Below the pieces are notes generated by a model that saw only the letters and a list, made by a program, of their open reading frames with translations, did not search any database and was not told the origin of the DNA. 64,000 nucleotides of DNA from Rhodobacterales bacterium (GTDB lineage: Bacteria > Pseudomonadota > Alphaproteobacteria > Rhodobacterales > Rhodobacteraceae). The stretch covers positions 1-64,000 of the forward strand of contig PDRW01000038.1 of the NCBI GenBank assembly GCA_002746935.1. The letters are read 5' to 3'. This document shows, piece after piece, positions 1-8,698 of the stretch (the stretch's first letter is position 1; every line of letters begins with the position of its first letter). Both the position numbers and the translations under genes were made by a program.

Positions 1-678
1 GGCGACGTAGTGGTAATATTCGTCGGCCTTGTATTCGGTCAGCATGTAGGGGCCGGTGCCGACGGCGATGTCGGTAAACTCGCGCGGCTTCTCGACATTT
101 TCCCATTGCGCCTTCTGGATCATCGGCAGGTCGGCGGCGGTGATCTTGTCGAAATTGGGCATCGGCTTCACCGAGGTGAGCCGCACCTTGTACTTGTCGA
201 GGATCTCGACCCCTTCGATCCGCGGCACCGCGGAGGTGTGGTGGGTCCAGCGGTTGGCCGGGCCTTCGCGGTAATAGTTGAAGGTGAAGGCCACGTCTTC
301 GGCGGTGAACTCGGTGCCGTCATGCCAGAGCACGCCTTCGCGCAGCGTGATCTCCCAGACCCGGGCGTCGTCCGACACCTGCTCGACCTTGGTCGCCAGC
401 CAGTTCTCGGCCTGACCCACATAGGGCGAGGGCTCCACCAGCTTGTCGAAGGCGAGCCACAGCATCCAGTCGTTCCAGCTGTTGCCGATGGTGTAGGTGG
501 TGATGTTGCCGGCGGTGTTCCACACGCCGATGGTGAGGTGTTTGGCGGTCTTGGGGCCGTCGTGATCCTCGGTGCTTACGATGCCCGCGGTGGGCTGCTG
601 GGCATGAGCGGCGAAAGGCGCGAGCGCCAGGCTGGCCGCGAAGGCCAGTCGTGCCGCGAGGCGGGGAAGTTTTGACAT
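1..678 (-). CDS. Peptide ABC transporter substrate-binding protein, N-terminal part
   Basis: The gene is cut by the window edge; the 226 N-terminal residues are visible. It starts MSKLPRLAARLAFAASLALA and has a typical signal peptide ending near AHAQ. The text then matches the family 5 solute-binding fold (SBP_bac_5): WEITLREGVLWHDGTEFTAE is the conserved 'W.f.LR.gvkwhDG..ftA.Dv' segment, followed by VGTGPYML. Such proteins bind oligopeptides or related solutes in the periplasm and deliver them to an inner-membrane ABC permease. The permease and ATPase genes would lie outside the window. The substrate cannot be told from this part. Fold assignment is firm; specificity is unknown. Confidence 0.9.
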   Translation of the reverse strand, partial: MSKLPRLAARLAFAASLALAPFAAHAQQPTAGIVSTEDHDGPKTAKHLTIGVWNTAGNITTYTIGNSWNDWMLWLAFDKLVEPSPYVGQAENWLATKVEQVSDDARVWEITLREGVLWHDGTEFTAEDVAFTFNYYREGPANRWTHHTSAVPRIEGVEILDKYKVRLTSVKPMPNFDKITAADLPMIQKAQWENVEKPREFTDIAVGTGPYMLTEYKADEYYHYVA

Positions 679-868
679 GAAATCCGTCCTGTCAGGTGGG
701 GTGTCTGGCTGGGTACCGGAAGGCCGGTTGCCTGGCGCGCGGGAACCCGCGATTCAACGGGAAAATATCCGAGAAGTTTACTTGGGTAAAGCGGAATGCA
801 GAACGGCGGGGCCAGAGCGCAACCGGGTGCAACCGGGTGCAAAAGCCGGCCCCGCCGGTTTGCCGGGC

Positions 869-1309
869 TCAGAGCGCTCCAAGCTCGTCGGCGCTGAGCT
901 TGCCGTCGCCATCGGCATCGACGCTGTTGAACCAGGCCACCGACGCGGCGATGAACTCCTCGTTGGTGGTGAGCCCGTCGCGGTCGGTGTCCATCACGAA
1001 GATGCTCACCGCGTCATGCACCTTGCGCGGCGCGTCGGACATGCCTTTGCCACGGTGAATCGCTTCCTGGGTTGCCTGATGGGCCTTCAAGGCGCCGTAT
1101 TCCTCCGGCTCCAGCATACCGTTGCCGTTCGCGTCGAACTTCTTGAAGCCGCCGTTGCGTTTCTTCTTCAACTCGTCGAGCGAAATGAAGCCGTCCTTGT
1201 CGAAATCGTAGTTCGACAGGAAATGCTCCGGGAAGGTATCGGCACTGGCCATAGCGGGAATGGCAAGGGCAAGACCCGCGGCGAGGAAGGTGAGGTTGCG
1301 TGGTTTCAT
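869..1309 (-). CDS. Secreted EF-hand calcium-binding protein
   Basis: A 146-residue protein with a signal peptide (MKPRNLTFLAAGLALAIPAMASA). Four canonical EF-hand loops follow: DFDKDGFISLDE, DANGNGMLEPEE, DTDRDGLTTNEE and DADGDGKLSADE. Each has Asp/Asn at loop positions 1, 3 and 5 and Glu at position 12, so four Ca2+ ions could be bound outside the cytoplasm. The start was chosen at MKPRN because a GGAGG ribosome site precedes it; an in-frame upstream ATG lacks one. It lies 30 bp behind a small membrane protein gene on the same strand and is probably cotranscribed. Biological role unknown; small EF-hand proteins of this kind are common in Rhodobacteraceae. Confidence 0.88.
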   Translation of the reverse strand: MKPRNLTFLAAGLALAIPAMASADTFPEHFLSNYDFDKDGFISLDELKKKRNGGFKKFDANGNGMLEPEEYGALKAHQATQEAIHRGKGMSDAPRKVHDAVSIFVMDTDRDGLTTNEEFIAASVAWFNSVDADGDGKLSADELGAL

Positions 1310-1339
1310 GGGGGAGCCTCCAGAAGTTGACAGAAACAC

Positions 1340-1726
1340 TCAGAGTTTACGATCCGCCGCCGCCTGCCGCAAGCTTTGCCGGATGCGCCAGCCGATCCAT
1401 GCCTGCACCAGCGCCATCACCTCATAGACCGCCAGCACCGAAGCGCGGCCCTGGGCCAGCCATGCGCCGGCCCCCATCTTCCACAGCATGAACGGCGGGG
1501 TGACGATCAGCGTGGCGAGCGGCAGGATCACCAGCCAGACCGCGCCGCGCGGGCGGTTGCGCATGAACCAAAGACCAAAGCCGGTCATCACCACTGCGGG
1601 CACCGCGCCATGGGTGATGGCGCCGGGGTGAAGATAGCCCGCGCCCACCCAGACGAGCTTGACCAGCAGGTAACAAAGCCCCAGCGCGATCCAGACTTGA
1701 AGAGAAGTGTTGGCCTTGCCATCCAT
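1340..1726 (-). CDS. Small inner-membrane protein, function unknown
   Basis: A 128-residue protein with about four predicted membrane segments (VWIALGLCYLLVKLVWVGAG, AVPAVVMTGFGLWFM, AVWLVILPLATLIVTPPFML, SVLAVYEVMALVQAWIGWRI) and a basic C-terminal tail. A GGGAGG site lies just before the ATG. It sits between the TrhA-like gene and the EF-hand gene on one strand, so the three may form an operon. No family was recognised. Confidence 0.75.
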   Translation of the reverse strand: MDGKANTSLQVWIALGLCYLLVKLVWVGAGYLHPGAITHGAVPAVVMTGFGLWFMRNRPRGAVWLVILPLATLIVTPPFMLWKMGAGAWLAQGRASVLAVYEVMALVQAWIGWRIRQSLRQAAADRKL

Positions 1727-1841
1727 GGTCGCCTCCCTGACCGGCAGGTATCGGAATCATCCTAACCCTGGGGCCGGGTCGTGACGAGATAAATCTGAGG
1801 TTTTTTGTCAGGTACGTTGCGTCAGCACGGTCCGCAGGTGC

Positions 1842-2486
1842 TCAGGCCGCGACGATCAGCACCACCGCCCAGTAATGCGCCGCAGCAGCGGCCAGAACAT
1901 GGCCGTGCCAGATCGCGGTGGCATATTTCATTGCACCGTGATGAAAGACGGTGCCCAGGGTGTAGGTGATCCCGCCGGCGAAGATCAGGATCGTGGCTGC
2001 GGGTGGCAGCGACCGGACCATCGGCCAGACCGCCAGCGCTCCCAGCCAGCCCTGGGCGAGATACAGCGCGAAGCCGAGGCGCGGCCAGCGGTGAAACCAC
2101 GCCAGTTTCAGCACGATGCCGAAGGCGGCGAGGCTCCAGGCGGCCGCGGCCAGCGCCACTCCGCGCCCGCCACCGAGGCCGATGATCGCCATCGGCGTAT
2201 AGGTTCCGGCGATCATCAGATAGATCGCCGCATGGTCGAAACGCCGCAAGACCTGACGGATGCGCGTGTGAAACGTCATGTTGTAGGCCGCCGAAAGCGC
2301 GAAAGTGGCGACCAGCCCGACAACATAGGGAATGAGCGGCCAGACCCGGTCGGCAGGCACCGCCATGATCGCCCAGGTGAGCAGCGCCGCGGTGCCGGCG
2401 GCGGCAAAAACCACACCCAGCACATGCACCGCCCCGTCGGCGATCTGTTCGGCCATGCTGAGTTCGGGCGCGCGGCGCACGGACAT
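1842..2486 (-). CDS. trhA: TrhA / hemolysin III family membrane protein
   Basis: A 214-residue integral membrane protein of the hemolysin III (PAQR superfamily) type. Visible family marks are the early HVLG after EQIADGAVH, SAAYNMTFHTRIRQVLRRFDHAAIYLMIAGTYTP (conserved S...N and RFDHa.IyllIAGtYTP) and the C-terminal WHGHVLAAAAAHYWAV, which carries the conserved H..FH.. metal ligands in relaxed form. Seven membrane segments can be traced. Bacterial members have been linked to membrane homeostasis and fatty-acid energy metabolism; they are not toxins despite the name. The start is supported by a GGGAGGAAG ribosome site. Likely cotranscribed with the small membrane protein downstream. Confidence 0.9.
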   Translation of the reverse strand: MSVRRAPELSMAEQIADGAVHVLGVVFAAAGTAALLTWAIMAVPADRVWPLIPYVVGLVATFALSAAYNMTFHTRIRQVLRRFDHAAIYLMIAGTYTPMAIIGLGGGRGVALAAAAWSLAAFGIVLKLAWFHRWPRLGFALYLAQGWLGALAVWPMVRSLPPAATILIFAGGITYTLGTVFHHGAMKYATAIWHGHVLAAAAAHYWAVVLIVAA

Positions 2487-2602
2487 GGGCCCTTCCTCCC
2501 TGTGCTCCAGCCTCCCTGCGCTTCAGGATACCAGCCGCCCACCAGACCCGCCACCCGGAAGCGGCCGCCCCGGGTGGTCAGATGCTTTGCAAAAGCCCGC
2601 GC

Positions 2603-3355
2603 TCAGCCCTTTGCCGCTTCCAGCGCCGCAATGATCGGCGAGAAATCGCCCGCCTTCAGCGAGGCCCCGCCCACCAGCGCACCATCGACATTCGCAACGC
2701 CGAAAATCTCCGCCGCATTGGAAGGCTTCACCGAGCCGCCATAAAGCACCCGGATCTTGTCGCCTTCCGCGCCATACCGCGCCACCAGCCGCGCGCGGAT
2801 GAAGTCGTGCACCTCGGTGATCTGTTCGATGGTCGGGATCTTGCCGGTGCCGATCGCCCAGATCGGCTCATAGGCCAGCACCGCATTGGCGCCGGTCAGC
2901 CCCTCGGGCAGCGAGCCCGCGAGCTGGGCCCCGATCACCTCGAGCGTCTCGCCGGCCTCGCGCTGCGCGAGGCTCTCGCCAAGGCAGATCACCGCCGTCA
3001 GCCCGGCGCCAAGCGCGGCCTTGGCCTTGGCACAGACATCGGCATCGGTCTCGCCATGGTCGGCGCGGCGCTCCGAATGGCCGACGATCACCGCGCTGGC
3101 GCCCGCGTCCACCAGCATCGCGGTGGAAATGTCGCCGGTATGGGCGCCCTTCTCGGCGGCATGGCAATCCTGTCCGCCCACGGCCACCGCAGACCCTTCC
3201 GCCGCCGCCGCCATACGGGCCACCAGCGTGGCGGGGGGGCAGATCAGCACGTCGACCCTGGGGTCGCCATGCGCCGCCTTCAGCGCCTCGATCTCACCGA
3301 GCGAAGCGCCCGTGCCGTTCATCTTCCAGTTGCCTGCCGCAAGTCCACGCCGCAT
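2603..3355 (-). CDS. tpiA: Triosephosphate isomerase
   Basis: A 250-residue glycolytic enzyme interconverting glyceraldehyde-3-phosphate and dihydroxyacetone phosphate in the cytoplasm. Active-site landmarks are all present: AGNWKMNG near the N-terminus (Asn and Lys), VGHSERR (catalytic His), [12 protein letters not shown] (catalytic Glu and loop 6) and VLYGGSVKP (phosphate loop). The start is [14 protein letters not shown], preceded by GAGG; an open frame continues far upstream into the neighbouring permease region but that part is out-of-frame sequence, not coding. Length matches the family (about 250). It lies alone downstream of an amino acid transporter. Confidence 0.98.
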   Translation of the reverse strand: MRRGLAAGNWKMNGTGASLGEIEALKAAHGDPRVDVLICPPATLVARMAAAAEGSAVAVGGQDCHAAEKGAHTGDISTAMLVDAGASAVIVGHSERRADHGETDADVCAKAKAALGAGLTAVICLGESLAQREAGETLEVIGAQLAGSLPEGLTGANAVLAYEPIWAIGTGKIPTIEQITEVHDFIRARLVARYGAEGDKIRVLYGGSVKPSNAAEIFGVANVDGALVGGASLKAGDFSPIIAALEAAKG

Positions 3356-3452
3356 CCCGGCCTCCTTTGGTTGACCATCCGCCGCGAGCCTAGCGCGAAA
3401 GGGGGCCGGGGCAAGAAAAATCCTCTCCCCCGAAGCCCAAACCCCGTGCGTG

Positions 3453-3477
3453 CCCTTTTTCTTGGGGAAAATACTCC
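3453..3477. repeat. Dispersed intergenic repeat, copy A (CTTGGGGAAAATACTCC type)
   Basis: A pyrimidine run, then CTTGGGGAAAATACTCC, followed by a G run. It lies in the spacer between the permease gene and tpiA. Two further copies occur in this window, at 43073-43097 in the same orientation and at 51872-51896 inverted. All three are between genes. Short repeats of this look are, to my memory, scattered through Rhodobacterales genomes; their role is unknown. Confidence 0.55.
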
Positions 3478-3579
3478 CCGGGGGGGGGGTGGTGGGGGGC
3501 TGGCCCCCCCAAAGACAGCGAGGCTTGGGGGGCTGACAGCGCTGTTGACCGTGCCCGCTCTGCTCCGCCCGCGCCCCCG

Positions 3580-4386
3580 TCAGCGGATCAGCCGCGGACG
3601 CACCCGCAATCGCGGCAGCCCGGCCGTCGGCAGATGCCGGTTCAGCCGCCGGTTCACCAGCCCGAAACCGCCGATCACCGCGAGCGTCAGCAGGATGAAA
3701 TAGAAGGCGAGGATCGGGTAGGGGATGAAGGGGTTGAAGGTCTTGTCGGCGAAATAGCTCGCATAATAGAGCGCATCCCCCTTCTGGCCGCGCGTGGGGA
3801 AGCCCGAGAAGAACACCAGCGTGGTGGCGTGGAACAGGAAGATCGCCTCGTTGGTATAGGCCGGCCAGGCGAGGCGCAGCATCGTCGGCCAGGTGATCCG
3901 GCGGAACCGGTGCCAGCCGGTGAGCCCGTAGGCGTCGGCCGCCTCCACATCGCCCTGGGGGATCGACTTCAGCGCGCCGTGGAAGATCTCGGCGGAATAG
4001 GCGGCGGTGTTGAGAAACAGCACGATCCCCGCCCCGAGCCAGGCCGAGGAAAAGGCGCTGAACGCCGGATTTGCCGATTTCAGCGACAGAAAGGCGAAAT
4101 AGGCGAAGAAGAACTGGATGAACAGTGGCGAGCCGCGAAACAGGAAGATGAACCATTCCGAGGGCTTGCGCAGCAGCCGGTGCCGCGAGCCCTTGCCGAG
4201 CGCCACCGCCGTGGCGAGGAAGAAGCCGAAGGCCAGCGCCACCACCCCGAACCAGAGGTTCCAGATCATCCCCGAGCCGATCAGGGTAAACTGCTGGCAC
4301 AGGGTGAAATCGGAGCGCGGCAGCAACCGTTCGCCGATGCCGATGGAGCGCAGCCCGTAATCCGCGATGGTTTGCACGCAGCTCAT
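3580..4386 (-). CDS. Amino acid ABC transporter permease (HisM-like)
   Basis: A 268-residue inner-membrane permease of the polar amino acid (HAAT) family. Membrane segments surround the family signature [25 protein letters not shown]...[13 protein letters not shown], the 'EAA' loop that contacts the ATPase. The preceding motif [17 protein letters not shown] is the conserved 'fRGtPll.Q.f..Y' segment. Its start overlaps the end of the companion permease gene by four bases (ATGA), so the two are translationally coupled. Last gene of a four-gene set: ATPase, binding protein, two permeases. The exact amino acid is not readable from the sequence. Confidence 0.93.
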   Translation of the reverse strand: MSCVQTIADYGLRSIGIGERLLPRSDFTLCQQFTLIGSGMIWNLWFGVVALAFGFFLATAVALGKGSRHRLLRKPSEWFIFLFRGSPLFIQFFFAYFAFLSLKSANPAFSAFSSAWLGAGIVLFLNTAAYSAEIFHGALKSIPQGDVEAADAYGLTGWHRFRRITWPTMLRLAWPAYTNEAIFLFHATTLVFFSGFPTRGQKGDALYYASYFADKTFNPFIPYPILAFYFILLTLAVIGGFGLVNRRLNRHLPTAGLPRLRVRPRLIR

Positions 4387-5264
4387 CCGACCACCTTCAC
4401 CATGTTTCCGCCCACCGTGGCCTGGCCGCGGCTGAGCCGCGCCATCAGCCGGTCGAGCACCTTTTCACTGACCCAGGTGAGCAGGAGGTAGAACACCAGC
4501 AGCGCGCCGAAATAATACATCCGCCAGTCGCCATGCGGATAGGCCGAGAATTTCGCCGTCTTGGTGGCGCCGAGGTCACGCGCCCAGTAGACGATGTCTT
4601 CGATGCCGAGCAGGAACAGCAAGGGCGTCGCCTTGATCAGGATCATCCACAGATTGCCCAGCCCCGGCAGCGCATAGACCCACATCTGCGGCACCAGAAT
4701 GCGCCAGAAGGCCTGGGTGTGGCTCATGCCATAGGCCTCGGCGGTTTCCATCTGGGCATGTGGCACCGCGCGCATGGCGCCGTAAAGCACCTGGGCGGTG
4801 AAGGCGCCGTAGACGATTGCAAAGGTCAGCACCGCGAGAAAGAAGCCATAACTCTCGTGAACCCATTCGGGCGCGCTGTTGAGCGGCAGCTTGGCCGCGG
4901 GGCAGACGAGGAAATCATTGCCCTGGCGCACCGGGTCGGTCCAGTCGGAACACAAAACCCGGTGGCGGGCATATTCGAAGGCCTGATCGAGGGCGATCAC
5001 GAAGAACATGAAAAACGCGATGTCGGGCACGCCGCGGACGATCGAACTGTAGGCCTTGCCCAGCAGCGACAGCGGCCAGATCCGCGACCGCGCCGCCGCC
5101 GCCCCGGTGAAGCCGAACAGCAGCGCAACCGGCACCACCACCGCGAGCAGCAGCAGCACGATGCCGAAAGACGCGTAGAATTTCAGATGCTTGCCGGTGG
5201 TGAGGTAGCACGACAGCCAGTCGAACCCGCTGAGCGTTGCCGGGTCGGCGCAATAGTCAAACAT
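4383..5264 (-). CDS. Amino acid ABC transporter permease (HisQ-like)
   Basis: A 293-residue permease, the first of the pair. It has the EAA-loop signature ([24 protein letters not shown], then [20 protein letters not shown]) and the upstream [15 protein letters not shown] segment typical of HisQ/OccQ-like subunits. A periplasmic insertion of about 60 residues between membrane segments (from [11 protein letters not shown] to HESYG) makes it longer than the usual 230 residues. The two permeases would form a heterodimer in the inner membrane. It follows the binding-protein gene after a 168-bp spacer with a GC-rich stem-loop. Confidence 0.93.
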   Translation of the reverse strand: MFDYCADPATLSGFDWLSCYLTTGKHLKFYASFGIVLLLLAVVVPVALLFGFTGAAAARSRIWPLSLLGKAYSSIVRGVPDIAFFMFFVIALDQAFEYARHRVLCSDWTDPVRQGNDFLVCPAAKLPLNSAPEWVHESYGFFLAVLTFAIVYGAFTAQVLYGAMRAVPHAQMETAEAYGMSHTQAFWRILVPQMWVYALPGLGNLWMILIKATPLLFLLGIEDIVYWARDLGATKTAKFSAYPHGDWRMYYFGALLVFYLLLTWVSEKVLDRLMARLSRGQATVGGNMVKVVG

Positions 5265-5355
5265 CAGGCCACATTTTGGTCCGTCTCGTTGATGGGGCCG
5301 CGCCCCGCTCGCGCTTCTCCGCAGAGGCAGGGAGCGCGCGCGGCAAATGCACGGC

Positions 5356-5422
5356 CCCGCCCGTCCGGGCGCGCGCAGGCAGCGGGGGGCAAGGGCAGGG
5401 CGCCCGCGCGCGCCCCGCCCGT
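5356..5422 (-). other. GC-rich stem-loop between binding-protein and permease genes
   Basis: The arms GGGCGCGCGC (5367-5376) and GCGCGCGCCC (5406-5415) form a perfect 10-bp inverted repeat with a 29-nt loop, and CCCCGCCCGTC flanks it as a direct repeat on both sides. It lies right after the binding-protein stop codon. In binding-protein transporter operons such a structure often lets the binding-protein mRNA accumulate above the permease message; that role here is an inference from position. Confidence 0.4.
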
Positions 5423-5432
5423 CTCCCGGGGA

Positions 5433-6143
5433 TCAGAACGGTTCGCCGACGCCGTATTCTTCGATCAGGGCGTTCAGGCTGCCGTCGTCCTTCATCGACT
5501 GGATCGCCGCGTCGAACTTTTCCTTCAGCTCGGTGTCGCTCTGGCGCAGCCCCATGCCGACCCCGCCGCCGATCAGCACCGAACCGACCTCGACCAGCTC
5601 GCCGCCGCTCTCGGCCACGATCGGGTCGAGAAACGACTTTTCGGCCAGCACCGCATCGGCCTCTCCGGCGCGTACGGCGGCAACGCATTCTTCAAAAGTC
5701 GCGAACTCGACCAGCGCGCCATGGTTCTCGGTGATATAGGCGGCCTGGATGGTGTTGATCTGCCCCGCGATCACGCCATTTGCCACATCCACGTCAGCGG
5801 ACAGCGCCACATAGGACGACGGGTCCGGTTGGGTGTAGCCCTGGGTGAAGGCAATGGCCTCTTCCCGCTCGGGGGTGATCGACATGCCCGCCATGATCGT
5901 GTCGTAATTGCCCGACACCAGGTTGGGGATGATCGAATCCCAGTCATTGGTGACCCATTCGCACTCGAGCCCGGCGCGCTTGCAAAGCTCGTCGCCCAGC
6001 ACCCGCTCGAAACCCGCGACCTCGCCGTCGTCGTCGATGAAGTTCCACGGAGGATAGGCGCCCTCGGTGCCCATCCGCACGGTCTCGGCCGCGGCGGCGC
6101 CAGCGGTCAGCGCCAGCACGGCGCTCAGGATCAGTTTGGTCAT
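5433..6143 (-). CDS. Amino acid ABC transporter substrate-binding protein (HisJ/SBP_bac_3)
   Basis: A 236-residue periplasmic protein with a signal peptide (MTKLILSAVLALTAGAAAA, then ETVRMGTEGAYPPWNFID). The start of the mature protein, 'G.eGayPPwn.id..G...GFe.dl', and WDSIIPNLVSGNYDTIMAGMSITPEREEAIAFTQ are hallmark family 3 motifs for polar amino acids (Lys/Arg/His/ornithine or opines). The conserved Asp of GNYDTI and the Arg of TPERE normally bind the amino and carboxyl groups of the ligand. Second gene of the transporter cluster, after the ATPase. Confidence 0.95.
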   Translation of the reverse strand: MTKLILSAVLALTAGAAAAETVRMGTEGAYPPWNFIDDDGEVAGFERVLGDELCKRAGLECEWVTNDWDSIIPNLVSGNYDTIMAGMSITPEREEAIAFTQGYTQPDPSSYVALSADVDVANGVIAGQINTIQAAYITENHGALVEFATFEECVAAVRAGEADAVLAEKSFLDPIVAESGGELVEVGSVLIGGGVGMGLRQSDTELKEKFDAAIQSMKDDGSLNALIEEYGVGEPF

Positions 6144-6365
6144 GTTACCCCCTCCGGTCAGGTCTTTCGGCCCCGTTGACTGCGGGGCGGCTGAGGAAGG
6201 GTGCTGTGCTTTTTCGCGGATTTCAAGACAAAGCTTGGGTTTTGCCGGTGATGGCGGGCGGATTTGCCCCAGAGCTCGAACAATGCCGCCCCCGCGCCCC
6301 GGAGTGTCGCCCCGGAGTATCGCCCGGTTCGGCGGCTGGTGAGGCGGCTGGTGAGGCGGATCAGG

Positions 6366-7178
6366 TCAGGCGGGTGCGGAATGCGACAGGAAGCCTTTCA
6401 GCCGCTCGGTCCGCGGCGCGCCGAACAGCTGGTCGGGGTGGCCCTGTTCCTCGACCCTGCCCAGATGCAGGAAGATCACATGGTCGGCCACATCGGCGGC
6501 AAGGCGCATGTCATGGGTGACGATCACCATGGTGCGGCCCTCGGTGGCGAGATCCTTGATCACCCGGATCACCTCCTGTTCGAGTTCCGGGTCGAGCGCC
6601 GAGGTGGGCTCGTCGAACAGCAGCGCCCGCGGCTCCATGCACAGCGCCCGCGCGATCGCCGCGCGCTGCTGCTGGCCGCCGGACAACTGCGCCGGATAGG
6701 CGCCGGCCTTGTCGCCGATCCCCACCTTTTCGAGATATTTGAGCGCCGCTTCGCGCACCTCGGCCTTGTCGCGTTTCAGCACCGAAACCGGGGCCTCCAT
6801 CACGTTTTCGAGGATCGTCATGTGCGCCCACAGGTTGAACTGCTGGAACACCATGGACAGGTTGGTGCGGATCCGGGTGACCTGGGCGCGGTCCGCCGGA
6901 TGGCGGGCGGCCCCCTTGCCGCGCCAGGCGATCGGTTCGCCCTCGAAATAGATCTCCCCCTGCTGGCTGTCTTCGAGCAGATTGGCGCAGCGCAGAAGCG
7001 TCGACTTGCCCGAGCCTGACGAGCCGATCAGCGCCACCACATGGCCGCGCGGCGCAACGAGGTCGACGCCCTTGAGCACTTCGAGATTGCCATAGGCCTT
7101 GTGCAGGTCATGGATCTGGATGACGGGCGGTTCGGTCACGGTGTCGCGATCTGGCGCGGTCTGGTCTGGCACAGGCAT
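6366..7178 (-). CDS. Amino acid ABC transporter ATP-binding protein (HisP-like)
   Basis: A 270-residue ATPase energising the transporter encoded downstream. Walker A is GSSGSGKST, the Q-loop lies in MVFQQFNLW, the signature is LSGGQQQR, Walker B is ALLFDEPTSALDPE and the switch His is in VIVTHDM. The conserved HisP/GlnQ stretch QVTRIRTNLSMVFQQFNLWAHMT identifies the polar amino acid subgroup. An N-terminal extension of about 18 residues precedes the domain. It is the first gene of the cluster, so the promoter should lie upstream of 7178. A 222-bp spacer separates it from the binding-protein gene and contains a 13-bp direct repeat, GGCGGCTGGTGAG. Confidence 0.95.
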   Translation of the reverse strand: MPVPDQTAPDRDTVTEPPVIQIHDLHKAYGNLEVLKGVDLVAPRGHVVALIGSSGSGKSTLLRCANLLEDSQQGEIYFEGEPIAWRGKGAARHPADRAQVTRIRTNLSMVFQQFNLWAHMTILENVMEAPVSVLKRDKAEVREAALKYLEKVGIGDKAGAYPAQLSGGQQQRAAIARALCMEPRALLFDEPTSALDPELEQEVIRVIKDLATEGRTMVIVTHDMRLAADVADHVIFLHLGRVEEQGHPDQLFGAPRTERLKGFLSHSAPA

Positions 7179-7328
7179 TTCCCCTTTGGTCCCCGGGGAG
7201 TAGGGCGCAAAAGACGGGCGCTGGCAAGGGTGAAACGCAAGCGATGCGCCCGCCTTTTCGGCGAAGGGCCGCGGGTTTGCCGGGGAAAGGCGGGGTAAAG
7301 GCGGGTCGGAACGGCGTGGGGGCGGGCG

Positions 7329-7766
7329 TCAGCCGGGGGTGACGCGCAGCCGGGCGCTGTTCGATTCGCGGTCGCTTACCCCCAGAAACCGCGCCACCAT
7401 CCGCATCAGCGCGTCTTCTTCACCCGACCGGCTGCCGTCGGCCATCACCACCGCCCAGGCGCTTTCGACCACGCCGGTGCGTTCTTCGAGCGGCACCGCC
7501 TCCTTGATGGCGCGGGTGAAGCGCACGGTGTCGGGGGCCTGCGCCTCCAGCGCTTCGGCCTCGGTGAGCAGCGTTGCCACCGCGCCCGGGCTCAGCCGGT
7601 AGCGCTCCGCCACGATCCGCTCGATGGTCTCTACCTCGGCGCGGGCATAATCGTGGTCCGAACGCGCGATCCGCACCAGAAGCGCGGTGAGCGCGAGGCG
7701 GGCGTCGGTATCGGCGAGCGGTTCCGGGGCGGGGGCGAGCAGGGCGTTGAGCAGACGGTCGAACAT
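7329..7766 (-). CDS. TerB-like protein, single domain
   Basis: A 145-residue, mostly helical protein of the TerB/tellurite-resistance family (PF05099 type). Two family elements are visible: ALLVRIARSDHDYARAEVETI near the N-terminus, equivalent to 'A.a.vDG.is..E...i', and VVMADGSRSGEEDALMRMVARFLG near the C-terminus. The Asp and Glu residues are thought to bind metal. The start MFDRLLNALL was preferred because the neighbouring paralogue starts MFNSLISRLS in the same alignment; an in-frame ATG 12 codons earlier is possible. It lies 85 bp downstream of that paralogue on the same strand. Function beyond the fold is unknown. Confidence 0.85.
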   Translation of the reverse strand: MFDRLLNALLAPAPEPLADTDARLALTALLVRIARSDHDYARAEVETIERIVAERYRLSPGAVATLLTEAEALEAQAPDTVRFTRAIKEAVPLEERTGVVESAWAVVMADGSRSGEEDALMRMVARFLGVSDRESNSARLRVTPG

Positions 7767-7851
7767 GGGATGTGATATAGGACGGATCGGCGCTTCTGCC
7801 AATCACGCCCCCGTGTGGTCAGGGTTGGTGTGGTCGGGTTGAAGGGGGCGG

Positions 7852-8610
7852 TCACTCGCCCGGCTGTGGCCCGTCATAGCCGCCGATGATGATCAGATCG
7901 CCCGTGGCCACCGGGTCGCGCAGACGTTTTGCGGTCTGGTACTCCGGGCTGTGATAGCAGGCTTCCGCGGCCTCGAGGCTGGGAAACTCGATCACCACAT
8001 TGCGGCTGCGGGCGCTGCCTTCGGCGGCGGTGTACGGGCCGCCCCGGACGATGAAGCGCGCGCCGAACCGGGCGAAGGCCCGGGCATTGGCGGCGACATA
8101 GCGGCTGTAAACCTCCTCGTCGCGCACATCCATCCGGGCGACCCAGTAGCCCTTCACCGTGGCCGTGGCAGTGGCCGCGCCCGGCGCGGGCACATCATCC
8201 GGTACGTCGTTTGGACCGATCCCGAAGGCCGCCGCGATCTCTGCAAGGAACTGCCGTTCGCTGTCGTGCAGGGCGCGGTCGGCCATGGCGACATCCCGAA
8301 GCGCGCCGAGCAATGCCGCGCGTTCCGCCTGAGGCGTATGCGCCTGCACCGCGCGGGTCAGCGCATCGGTTTCCGGCGCGCCGGCCTCGATCTTCTCGGC
8401 GCGGGCGCGCAGTTTCATCGCGTCGACCGGGCTCAGCCCCCAGGTCCGGACGACGATCCGGTCGATCTCGGCAATCTCTTCGAAAACGTAGCTGGAATCG
8501 GCCCGGGCGATGCGCACCAGAAGGGCGACAATGGCGCAGCGGGTGTCGAATTCGGGGTCGGGCGCGGGGGCGGCATGGCCGGACAGGCGGGAGATGAGGC
8601 TGTTGAACAT
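7852..8610 (-). CDS. TerB-like domain fused to a DUF1330 domain
   Basis: A 252-residue two-domain protein. Residues 1 to about 140 are TerB-like: ALLVRIARADSSYVFEEIAEIDRIV and DVAMADRALHDSERQFLAEI parallel the two metal-binding elements of the single-domain neighbour. After a Pro/Ala linker (DDVPAPGAATATA), residues from about 152 to the end match DUF1330, a dimeric alpha-beta barrel: KGYWVARMDVRDEEVYSRYV, FGARFIVRGG, NVVIEFPSLEAAEACYHSPEYQ and AKRLRDPVATGDLIIIGG. DUF1330 normally occurs as a separate protein of about 95 residues. The two TerB genes are tandem paralogues and probably one transcript. Confidence 0.87.
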   Translation of the reverse strand: MFNSLISRLSGHAAPAPDPEFDTRCAIVALLVRIARADSSYVFEEIAEIDRIVVRTWGLSPVDAMKLRARAEKIEAGAPETDALTRAVQAHTPQAERAALLGALRDVAMADRALHDSERQFLAEIAAAFGIGPNDVPDDVPAPGAATATATVKGYWVARMDVRDEEVYSRYVAANARAFARFGARFIVRGGPYTAAEGSARSRNVVIEFPSLEAAEACYHSPEYQTAKRLRDPVATGDLIIIGGYDGPQPGE

Positions 8611-8698
8611 GGGGGGAGGCCTGATGGGGTTTCGTGTCTGAAACGGGAATTGCGGGAGCGCGCGGGCGGGGCTGCCCCCGCCCGGCCCGCGACCGGGG

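Noticed and set aside
2603-4300. A 565-codon open frame joining tpiA with the permease region
   Set aside because: Only the tpiA part matches a family. The upstream part is the permease gene in a wrong frame, and tpiA has its own start and ribosome site.
7329-8610. Tellurite resistance operon
   Set aside because: Only TerB-like domains are present. terC, terD/E or terZ genes are absent, so a resistance function cannot be claimed.
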